A stretch of 64,000 nt of DNA. Source: Ilex aquifolium. Taxonomy: Eukaryota; Streptophyta; Magnoliopsida; Aquifoliales; Aquifoliaceae. Made by a program: the position numbers and the translations under genes. The notes beneath the pieces are model-generated. The model made no database searches. It worked only from the letters and a program-made list of their open reading frames with translations, and was not told the origin of the DNA. Positions 13,301 through 25,300 of the stretch are shown in pieces. The stretch's first letter is position 1. Each line of letters opens with the position of its first letter. The DNA is taken from assembly GCA_951799425.1 (NCBI GenBank), contig OX637401.1, positions 20,002,001 to 20,066,000 of the forward strand. The letters run 5' to 3'.

Positions 13301-16300
13301 CTTCCTTGGGACTCTATGCCATTAAATGCTTGTTCCTCATTAACAAAGAGTCATCTGAGAGAAGTCCACCACCAGCTGCATCATCCTCCCCCACATAAAA
13401 AAAACTCAAACTCGAGTTTTTTGCAATCCTCTCCACCATGCTTTATCTGTTATTTAATTTTTCATCATCAATCCATGTGCCTTCGGATTTCGACTTACTC
13501 TTCCAGCAAACAAGATATTGAATATAGATTCCCTCGCGAGCTGTAGTGGATCTCACATCAAAGACATCGATTATTATAGTTGATTCGAAAAGTAGCTGAA
13601 TCTTAAGCTTATGGTATGCACCACTAGAACCGTGCTCCATCCTCAAGCAAACAACCATGCTGCCTTATTCAAATCGAAAATCACATTTATGTGCATAAAC
13701 TTTTCCTTTGTAACCATCATTAGCTTTCAAAAACAAGAGACTAGCAGAAGTCTTTAGCGACTTTGGGTGGGATTTCTTTTAATGGATCAAAACATACTTC
13801 ACCCCTCAGAACAGAAGAGTAAGAATTGTTGTACTTTCCGATCACATTGCCAAGGTCTCCCAAGCAAAATGTGACAAACATCCATAGGAAATATGTCACA
13901 TCAAATTTCATCTTCATACTTGTCGATAGAGAATTTTACCAAGCACCAGTGTTATTTAAGGTGTAAAGCGAACCGGTCTCTTGTGGCTTGGGGAAGAAGT
14001 GAGGCGAAGCGAACAGTATAAAAAAGAAGCAAATATTTTAGTTTAATTACTTCTAAATATTTAAGTTCTAAATAAACAAATGCTAAATATTTAAATGCAA
14101 CCAAGACCATAAACATTTTAAAAAAGAGTTTTAGAATATGACCAGTACATTGGTGAGGAGAATAAAAAGAAAGACATAAAAAACCAGAAACCATACAAAA
14201 AGAAACAGAGTTCCAACAACAAAAGCTAAAAACAAAGTTTCAGCGTCGACGAAACTCCAACAGAAGCAGCAAAACCATCATGGAAAAAAAAAAAAAACAG
14301 TGATCACTACTGTGTAAATCTGATCATCGCATAAGAAAAAAGAGAAAGAAATAGAAGAGGAGAAGAAAAGCACGAACCTACGAACCTGGTGAGTAGACAA
14401 AGAAGAAGCAGCAGCAAATTGTATATCTGTTTCTAAGAAGAAGAAGAAGAGGAGAGAAAAAGAAGAAGAATGTCGCTAGAGAAGAAGAGAAAATACCGTC
14501 TGGTGAGTGTCCCGAAGAGCATAAGAGAATCTAGTGAGCTTCGCCTATCTGCTGAGGGTCGCACGAGAGTCGGTGACTGTCGCAAAGAGTAGATTAGTAG
14601 AATTCTCCAGCTCAAATCAATTTGGTTGATTAGGATAAGTCTACATATATATGGATTAGGCTTAATCGACTATTATTAACATATCTAATGTTTGATCCAA
14701 CTGCTCAATCTAACAACCCATAATAGACAAAACAGAAACTTAAAAACTTCACTTAGACGCTCGTCGGGTTCACCTCGTCGCCTAAGTCGCTTATTCCTCG
14801 CATCTTTAAAGTTCGCTTCACTTGGACTCTTCCAGCCGATCTAGGCTCGCCTAGGCACGCTTTTTAAAACACTGCTAGACTCTTTTCTTTAATCACAACT
14901 CCGCCTCCTTCCTTGAACCTAGAGACCTTGTAAGCTCTCCGATGTTTCCCACACTTCAATTGCAATTTGTTCACCATCTCTTTGGCCATCATATTTTCAC
15001 AACTTCCGGAATCAATCAAAACCAAACATTTCTTTCCATAAGCGGTGCAAAAAGTACGAAAAATATTTCCACAAAGCTGATGGTCATCAATTTGGGCATT
15101 AGGGCTGCTTGAACTTGCCTCATAACAAGGCTTTCGGCTTCACTTTCGGTTTCACATACTTCTTAAATAGTGATTTTATTGTCATCGGCATCATAGACTA
15201 CTTCCTCTTCACATTCATCAACCAAGTTCAAACGATTTTCATTCTTTTTACTAGGACATTCATAGGCTCTATATCTTTCCATCCACATCGAAAGCATCCT
15301 TTATCATGACCACCACTGCGATTTTTGTCATTTGGGGATGCAACATTCCCTAGGTCCTTCCTCCACATATTGGTTTTGGTATTCGGTATTTGGAGTAGTA
15401 GACTGGTTTTCTTTGGAGTTTGCTTCACTTGTAACATTTCCAAAGCACGTGAAAGTGGTCCTCTTTAATTTTTCCTTAGCTTTCTGCGCCATTTGATAAG
15501 TTTCTTCAAAGAGCTTTGGTGGGGTAAAATAATCTCATCATAAGATAGATTGCTTCAAACCACTCAAGTACCTTGCCACCAATTGATCATCGGTCTCTTG
15601 CAAATTCACCCAGCTAAAGTACTTATAAAATTCCTCCATGTAAGCCACCACAAATTGATCTTGCTTTTGTGAAGATGATGGAAGTTTTGATAAAAGGTTT
15701 GAACATAATCAATGGGTAGGAATTTTTCCTCTAATCTTACATTCATCTCAGCCCATGTGTTGACACATGGATTTCTTCTTTGCTCTCAACTTAGATGATA
15801 TTGTTTCCACCAAACTAATGCATGATCCTTCAGCTTTGTAGTGACAAACCTCATTCTTTCTTCTGAAATATCCTTCCATTCAAAGAAAGCCTCCAACCCA
15901 ATCACTGTAAGTTTCGAGTTCAAGCTTACCATCCAAATTGGGCACATCAATGATGGTTTTGTCCACATTTTCCAGGGCTCTAGCAAGGAGATCCATCGCC
16001 ATGGCAGCTTGAATCAACGCTTGTTCCGAAGTGGCTGAAAAAAAACCTGAGGCGCCAAAGAGCTCTTGTCCATTAGCTTCCTCTGGAACGTTGAAAGGTT
16101 GTCTTGCAGCACCACTGGGATCACCCCTACCATCTTGAGCTGGAAACTGGCGTAGAATCTATTCCATCAGAGTTGTATATCATCATATGATTGCCTTAGA
16201 TCCCCATAATCTTCACGATGGTAAACATCACTCATGGGTGCGACACGTCCACCATGATTTCCCCTACCTCTTAACACAGGAGACAATGCTAAGTCCAAAG

Positions 16301-19300
16301 CAAAATGGATTTTCCAGATGAACACTCAGCAAATACACAGTCCAGTAATTTGCAAGTATCTTCCTATAGAAAATTCCAATCGACAAGTCGCTTGTTGCTT
16401 TGGAAAGTAGACTCAAAGATCTTTCTGTGGATATATTAAAAGCCTGATTTCAATGTCTGGAAGTCTGTCAAAAGTGGCTCACAACAGACCCCAAAATTTC
16501 GGACTGCAGCAACTCTTCAGTGGCCAAAAATAATCAAATGACTCAAATATGTAAATAGGAAATTTTGCTTTACATTAGGATAGGGAAGATTACATTGGAA
16601 TCACAAGATCAAAGAAAGATAGTTGGGGAATTACTCACTCACCTTCAAGAGATGAATCACTCAACTCTCAAATGGAGGCTCAAAGCACTCTCGAAAGGTC
16701 AATTTTCAGCAACCAAAAACTCCCCCTCCCTCATTCTAATTACAGGTATAAATATTGCTAGAAATTTTAATTAGATATTATTAACTATTACATAGGAACT
16801 AGACCTTTCTTCTTGAAACCACACTTTAATTCTAGGTACTTGTCTTCCTAGGGACTCCATGCCATATTGAATGCTTGTTTGTCATTAACAAAGAGTCATT
16901 TGAAAGAAGTCCACCATCGGCTACATCACCTATACATGAGGATTTTGAGATATGTACAATTTTAAAACAAACTGTTTTACAACATTCCTTTGCATCTTCA
17001 TTGTTTAGCAGCAGAATGACACTCATATGTCTGAACGACACTAATAAGTCTCATTTAATTGCTCAAAGTGAAAGGAAGAAGCCGTGAATGACTTTTCTAT
17101 CCTTTGCATTTTCCTAATTGATGCTAACCACAAGAAAAGGAAAAATACCAAAACTAGGGCATTACCTTCAGACGTTTATCCTCTCTGAAACCAAAATATT
17201 CCCTAGCAATATCCAGAACAGCATGATCTAACTCCACCACCTGTAGATATGACAATAAACCAAGTTAAGCACAGTTCGTGAAAATCTGTCCTAAAATTGT
17301 TATAGAACCTCAATTTACCTCAATGTCAAAAAAATGAAGGCATCTATGGAGAAACATAGGAAGTAATCCTGCTCCAAGACCAATTACAATTGCTTTAACC
17401 TGCAAATGATGCAACATTACTTTCAGCCATAACTAAGCAGATGTGTATGGTGTCAGAGAATAAAAGTGATTGGTATTATCAGTCATTGCATATTTTTGAC
17501 AAGGGGATGTGGGCTGGGCTAAAAAACAGCAAGGACTTTCATTTTAAAATGCGTACATAGACAATTTTTTCCCAAGAAAATATCTCTTAGTCAAACAAGT
17601 TTAAGGAAACAGTTTTTCCTCTTGCAGGGAAACCAGGGAAAAAAAAGGTGAAAACAGTGTAAGTCAACAACATATAAATACCCGTTCAAAAAAAAAACAT
17701 ATAAATAGTATGACTCTAACATATTTTCTCACCATGCCTCCAGTTGACGCCACACTTTCCAAATATGAAGAAATCAAAATAAATCCAGAGATGATCCCGG
17801 TATGATAAGAACTTGCCAAGTAGTTGTGATCAACTTTCAGATCATTGCTAGTTTCTATGGCATGAGAGATGGAAAAAAAATTACTGACAACAAAAGGGGA
17901 AGATTACTTTCAGATCATTGCTAGTATCTTTGTTGAAACGAAGAAACTTCTGGTTGTGTAAACATTAGGCACACATACATACCACTAAGAATGATTTAAA
18001 AAAATCCCAAAAAACGTAACAGCATTCCAAAGATAAGTTTGCTGAGATATTACAATCGCCAGAACGAATATAGCCAGAATAGGTATGCAATATGGCTACA
18101 AATAGCACCAGTAATTAGCATACAATGTGACAATCTCTTTTTCTGCTCATATACCAAAACAACAAAAATATACTAATCACTATAAAACCTGGCGCACAGT
18201 TAATTATGGGTAGAATAAAATGTTACAGCATTTGTTTGTCAGCGATGGGAATGATTTACGCTAATAATTTTATGCCCGACACTAAATTTCCAATGCATAG
18301 TCAAACAGAATTGAGCCTAGAAGGATGTCCCAGAAGTACTTCAGCACCATCAATTCACTACAAGCCAAGCTATCAGAAACACATGCAATATTCGATTTCA
18401 ACCATCAATATATGCAAAATTGTTCACTATCAAGCTTGAATTTACAACCACATATTGGAGAATATATAGCTCAGCATATCCCAAATCCGTAAGTTGGGCC
18501 AAAGGAGCATCTTTCTGCAGGTGTTTTCACTTTCAAAGCAAGCTCAACAAGAGGGTCCTTCTACAATACCGAAATTTGCTTTTCAGTACTGTACCAAAAT
18601 TTAATTGAGACCATTGATCTAATATTTCTGATTTTCTAGCCGTTGATCAGTTTAAAAAGTTCGATACCGGTTACCTGCTAAACCAGTAATGAAAATAGAG
18701 TTGGATTTGACAAATAACCTCGTACCAAAAAGGTGGCAACATAACCAAAAGATGTGGTAAATTCACCCTTAAAAGTTGTAACTCCCACAAAAGTTAAAAT
18801 TCACCCCAAAAAGTTATAAGTCAATTCAAAAAAGGTGAAACCTCAGCCCAAAAATATAAACTAATGCATAAAAGTTGAAAATCTATCCCCAAAAAGTTAT
18901 AACCCACCCCCAAAAATTATAATCCAATCCTAAAAAGTTAAACCTCACCCCAAATGGTTATAACCCAATCCAAAATAGTTGAAATCTCACCAAAAAAGTT
19001 GTAATCTAGTTAATCCGTAAAAGTTGAAAGTCACTCCAAAAATTGGAACCCAATCCCAAATAATTATACCCCTACCCAAATAGTTGGAACCCCTCCCCCA
19101 ACAGTTAAAATTCACCCTAAAAAAGTTATAACTCAATACAAAAAAATGAAAACCTCACCCCAAAAAAGTAGTAACATAATCCTTAAAAGTTGAAACATTA
19201 CCCCCAAAAAGTTAGAACCCACCCCAAAAAATTATAATCCAATCCTAAAAAATAAAAGCTCTCCCCAAAAGATTATAACCCAATCCAAAAAAGTTGAAAT

Positions 19301-22300
19301 TTCATTAAAAAAGTTGAAATCTCATTAAAAAAGTTGTAATCTAGCTAATCCGTAAAAGTTGAAAGTCACCCCAAAAATTGGAACTCAATTTAAAAAAGTT
19401 ATACCCCAGTTGGAACCTTTATTTACAATTTTTTTATTTGTTGGTTACAACTTTTTTCTTATAGAGTGGTATTAATTATTTGATTTTATTCGTTTTTCTT
19501 TAGAATTAAGATCGGTGGCGAGGTAGTATCGGCAGTACTAATTTATTTATTTGTTGTTAATAACACTTTTATCCTTGACTTTTACCAATTATGAGTTGGA
19601 CTCAAAAAATTAAGACCAACCATAAATATATGAATATTACAACATGGTTAAATGGTTAATTACAACATTTGTAAATGTTAATAATTGTAATTTTGTCTCA
19701 TAAAATTTTAATTTATTTGGTTTTTAATAGTGGGACTATTTAAAAATATTGAATATTTTTGGACTACAGTCAGGAATTTTTAGATTATTTAAGGGATAAA
19801 AGTGTGATATCAACCCAGATCGATCGCCCATTTCTATGGCCGGTCTTAATTCTTCTATATGTAAATTACACTTACACACCACAAATTAAATATATTATTT
19901 TTTTATTTTCAAATTACAGTGAATATTGTAGTCTACAAATCACAAAAACCTTATATTCTCCCTCCACCTGCCCCAAACTATTTTTCACTTCTCTTGCCTT
20001 CCCTCCCTCTCTTTTACCGTACATCACTCCTCCCTTTCACCATACAAAAGAATTTGTTTGGAGAATACACTACAATACCGCCAACTTACTTTTCGGTATG
20101 GTACCGAAAAGTAAGTTGGCCTATTTATCTTACACGTCTCTTTAAAAGAATAAATAACCAGTGAAACCGGTATATAGTTGAACTAAAAAAGTTGTTACCA
20201 AAAAGTGGTAACTAGCCCAAAAGTTGTATCTCATCTCCAAAACTTGTAACCCTAAAAAATATTGTAATCTAACCCAAAAAATTGTAACATACCAAAAAAT
20301 TTGAAATCAAATCCATGAAAGTTATAACTCCAGAAAAGTTGTAACCCACTATTAAAGTTGTACAACATCCGAAAGAGTTGTAATCTTACCATTAAAGTAG
20401 AAACCCACCAAAAAATTGTAATCTAACCCCAACAACTTGTAACATACCAAAGAGTTTGAAACCAAATTCATAAAAGGTACAATCCTAGAAAAGTTGAACC
20501 CCACCGCCAAAGAGTTATAATCATACTATTAAAATTGTTACCCAACAAAAATATTATAATCTAAACCCAAAAATTGTAAAATATCAAAAAGCTTGAAACC
20601 AAATCTACAAAGTTATAACCCAAGAAAAGTAGTAACCCTCCATTAAAATTGTACCACATCTCAATAAAGTTGTATCCCCATCCAAAAGAGTTGTACTCAC
20701 ATCCAAAAGAGTTGTAACCCTCCGTTAAAGTTGTACCACATCCCAATAGAGTTGTACCCCCATCCAAAAGAGTTGTACCACATCCCAATAGAGTTGTACC
20801 CACTTCCAAAAAAGTTGTAATCCTACAATTAAAGTTGTACTCCTATCCATTAAAGGTGTACCCATCCAAAAGAATTGTAATTCTACCATTAAAGTTGTAA
20901 CCCCCCAAAAAAGTTGCAAAAAAATTAGAGAAAAAATTTATAACCAAAAGTTGTAACCCAAAAGAAAAAGTTGTAACAAAAAATTGTACCAAAAAAAAAA
21001 AAATAGTTTTCGATTTTATCCCCTCAACTATTTGATTAGTTTCAAATTGCCTCAATTATTAACCCAATTATTAATATCAGTTATATATTTAAGGGAAAGT
21101 TATTTTACTTTGCCCCTACTATATATTTTCTCTCCAAAAATGATAATAGACGTTTCTAATTAGGTAATGTGGAATAAAAATATTAGTTGAAGGTGAAATA
21201 TAGGAAATCTGATAGTTGAGGGAGCAAACTGAAAACATTGTTACAGTTCAGGGGTGGAAGTGTAATTTACTTACAAATGAATTAAGACCGGCCGTTGGAA
21301 TGGGTGGCCGATCCTGGTGTGATATTACACTTTTATCCTTTCATATTACACTTTTATCCTCTATTAATATTTATTCGTCAAAACATATTTAAATAATGCT
21401 ATAAAATAATTAAGACCAAATCGGGATAAAATCAAAAATTACAAGTTAATCAAAGAAGAAGGTCGATCGTCTTTAAGCAAAGAAGATTTCAGCATTCCAA
21501 ATCAATTTCACGCATTCACGTCAGCCAAGATCGATTTCAAGCATTCGAACCTAACCCTAAGATCGATTTCAAGAATTCATATCAGCCAACCAAGAGCGAT
21601 CGGATCAAGATTTCAAACATAACCCTAATTTGATCGATTTTAAGCATCCACGTCAGCCAACCAACCTTTGATCTATCAGATCATCGATCGTTACCAAACC
21701 CTAACTCCAAAACGCTTCAAATCTCACTGTAAGTAAGTGTATAAATGTATCTATTTTATAACATATGACTATGTGTGGTCGTTGTTACTGTGAGCGTGTG
21801 TATGCGACGAGTCTGCTGTGTGTACGTGTGTGGGGCTATGAATTGTTCCATATTTATTTTCTCGTTTACGTATGAATACTATACGTGTAGATTTATTATG
21901 TTTGATTGGGGGTATGTCCCTTTTTTTTCTTGTAATGTATCAGAACAAGAGAGATACACACAACAGAATTTTTGATGGAAACAAAGAAGAAGAGGAAGGC
22001 TGAGGGGGAAAGTGTAAAAGTATTACCTCATAAGTATCGGTCAAGAGTGGATAACCCTTATTATCGTGGAATTAGGCAAATGAAGAATAAACAGGTTGAG
22101 GTTAGTGATCCCTCCAATTGTCCAAAACCTCCAAATGTGGTCCATTCCTCCACTTGTCCAAAGTCAGTTGATCCAAAATAAAAATAAAAATGTTGATCTC
22201 TCCTCAGATCTCCCAAATTTGGCAAATTCATCCAACCCAAATTCGGTAAGTTCATCAAATCCAGTAAATCCTCAAGCAAATCAAAATATATATTTCTTCA

Positions 22301-25300
22301 ACAGAATTAGTGAAGAGCTTTATCGTAGTCGGTTTTGTCATAAGCCTGTGTTACTAGAGCGTGGTGCTCAACTGGATAAGATGACAAATGTGAACTGTGT
22401 TGTTATTTTTGCTTTTCGACATTGAAATTCTATAGTTGAAATAGATAAGAACGATAAAGTTTATGATAGATTAATGAGGATATTTTATGCAAATATGCAT
22501 GATATTGAGAAGGAAGATCTCAAGTTTAAATCTTATATGAGGAATGTACATTTTGAAGTGAACCCGAATTTGATTTCAAAGATATTGTAGGTTCCCTCAC
22601 CCTTCATTGGTGAGAATACGGTTACATACCCATACAAGAATCTCAATGATAAACTTACAGCGAAGGATATTGCCACAGAACTTTATGGTAGACCTATTAC
22701 TGTGAAAATAGACACATTTTATCAAAGATGTCTCACTCTCAATTATAGGGTTTTAAACCGTATAGTGGAATGTACTATTAAACCGAGAGGACACAATTCT
22801 GATTTTGGACTTGATAGAGCTCATCTCCTTTATGTCATTGGGAAGGGGGTAAGTACAGATGTCCTTTGTGTAATATTTAATAAAATTGTTTCGGTATTTG
22901 GGCTCGAAGATAAGCGAAAAAGTCTCTCATTCCCCATCTTAATTTCAAAGATCATGATGTATTATGGAGTTGTCTATCGGTCAGGTGAATGACAACTCCA
23001 TAATACATCATGATCTTTGAAATTAAGATGGAAAATGAGAGACTTTTTTGCTTATCTTCGAGCCCAAACGCCAAAACAATTTCATTAAATATTACACAGG
23101 GGAAATCTATACTTACCCCCTTCCCAATGGCATAAAGAAGATGAGCTCTATTAAGTCTAAAATCAAAATTGTGTCCTCTCGGATTAATATTACATCCCAC
23201 TATACGGTTTAAAACATTATAATTGGGAGCGAGGCATCTTTGATAAAATGTGTCTATTTTCACAGTAATTGGTCTACCATAAAGTTCTGTAGCAATATCC
23301 TCCGTCGTAAGTTTATCATTGAGATTCTTGTATAAGTATGTAACCGTATTCTCACCAATGAAGGGTGAGGGAACCTGCAATATCTTTGAAATCAAATCCG
23401 GGTTCACTTCAAATGTACATTCCTTATATAAGATTTAAACTTGAGATCTTCCTTCTCAATATCATGCATATTTGCATAAAATATCCTCACTAATCTATCA
23501 TAAGTTTTATCGTTCTTATCCATTTCAACTATACTATTTCAATGTCGAAAAGCAAAAATAACAACACAGTTCACATTTGTCATTTTATCCAGTTGAGCAC
23601 CACGCTCTAGTAACAAGTTTATGACAAAACCGACAATGATAAAGCTCTTCACTAATTCTGTTGAAGAAATATGTATTTTGATTTGCTTGAGGATTTACTG
23701 AATTAGATGAACTTACCAAATTTTGGTTGGATGAATTTGCTAAATTTGGGAGATCCGAGGAGGAATCAACATTTTTATTTTTTTTGGATCAGACTTTGGA
23801 CAAGTGGAGGAATGGACCACATTTGGAAGTTTTGGACAATTGGAGGGATCACTAACCTCAACCTGTTTATTCTTCATTTGCCCAATTCCACGATAACAAA
23901 TGTTATCCACTCTTGGCCGATCTTTATGAGGTAATGCTTTTACACTTTTCCCCCTCAGCCTTCCTCTTCTTCTTTGTTTCCATTAAAAATTCTGTTGTGT
24001 ATATCTCCCTTGTTCTGATACATTACAAGAAAAAAAAGGTACATACCCCCAATCAAACATAATAAATCTACACATATGGTATTCATACGTAAACGAGAAA
24101 ATAAATATGGAACAGTTTACAATCTCACACACGTACACACAGCAGACTCGTCGCATACACACGCTCACAGTAACAACGACCACACACAGTCATATGTTAT
24201 AGAATAGATACATTTATACACTTACAATGAGATTTGAAGCGTTTTGGAGTTAGGGTTTAGTAATGATTGATGATCTGATCAACCAAAGGTTGGTTGGTTG
24301 ACGTGAATGCTTAAAATCGATCAAATTAGGGTTAGGTTTGAAACCTTGAAATCGATCTTGGTTGACGTGAAGGCGTGAGATTGATTGAAATCGATTTGGA
24401 ATGCTGAAATTTTCTTTGCTTGAAGACGATCGACCTTCTACTTTGATCGACTTGTAATTTTTAATTTTATCCCGATTTGGTCTTAATTATTTTATAGCAT
24501 TATTTAAATATATTTTGATCAATAAATATTAATAGAGGATAAAAGTGTAATATCAAAAGATAAAAGTGTAATATCAAAGGATAAAAGTGTAATATTAAAA
24601 GATAAAAGTGTCATATCACACCAGGATCGGTCGCCCATTCCAACGACCGGTCTTAATTCATCTATAAGTAAATTACACTTGCACCCCTGAACTATAACAA
24701 TATTTTCATTTTGCTCCCTCAACTACCAGATTTCCTATATTTCACCTTCAACTAATATTTTTATTCCACATTACTTAATTAGAAATGTCTATTATCTTTT
24801 TTAGAGAGAAAATAAATGGTAGGGGCAAAGTAAAATAATTTTCCCTTAAATATATAACTGATATTAATAATTGGTTAATAATTGAGACAATTTGAAACTA
24901 ATCAAATAGTTAAGGGGATAAAATAGAAAACTATTTTTCTTTTTTGGTACAATTTTTGGTTACAACTTTTGGTTACAAATTTTTTCTCCAACTTTTTTTG
25001 TGGGTTACAACTTTAATGGTAGGATTACAACTCTTTTGGATGGGTACACCTTTAATGGATAGGGGTACAACTTTAATTGTAGGATTACAACTATATTGGA
25101 ATGTGGTACAATTTTAATGGAGGATTACAACTCTTTTGGATGTGGTACAACTCTATTGAGATGTGGAACAACTCTTTTGGATGGGGGTACAACTCTATTA
25201 GAATGTAGTAAAACTTTAATGAAGGGTTACAACTTTTCTTGGGTTATAACTTTTGTAGATTTGGTTTCAAACTTTTTGGTATCTTACAAATTTTGGGGTT

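Larger units (their letters stand above)
12977..16928 (-). mobile_element. Chromovirus-type Ty3/gypsy remnant in METTL13 intron 13
   Basis: Direct repeats at 12977..13383 and 16521..16928 (about 407 bp, clearly alignable) are its LTRs. A polypurine tract (GTGGGGGAGGA on the minus strand, 13384..13394) abuts the left copy, so the element runs right to left. The minus strand carries gag fragments (around 15000..16050, including KDHALVWWKQ and a zinc-knuckle-like CFRCGWKD), a protease with the IDSGS active site (about 14900..15050), its C-terminal DVCHILLGRPWQ (about 13840..13900), and a chromodomain-like YLVCWKSKSKSEGTWID (about 13450..13560). Reverse transcriptase, RNase H and integrase core are absent. 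Frameshifts and stops throughout show it is dead. No matching 5-bp target duplication was found. Confidence 0.8.

Noticed and set aside
13939..14882. 8-bp target duplication for the hAT-like insert
   Set aside because: Flanks ccaagcac and ctagactc agree at only four of eight positions.
20561..21055. Minus-strand open frames rich in Leu-Gly-Cys-Gly-Thr-Thr and Tyr-Asn-Phe
   Set aside because: They are translations of the AAAAGTTGTAAC/GGTACAACTCT repeat lattice in three frames. The same happens at 25096..25654. No protein family matches and the repeat explains the openness.
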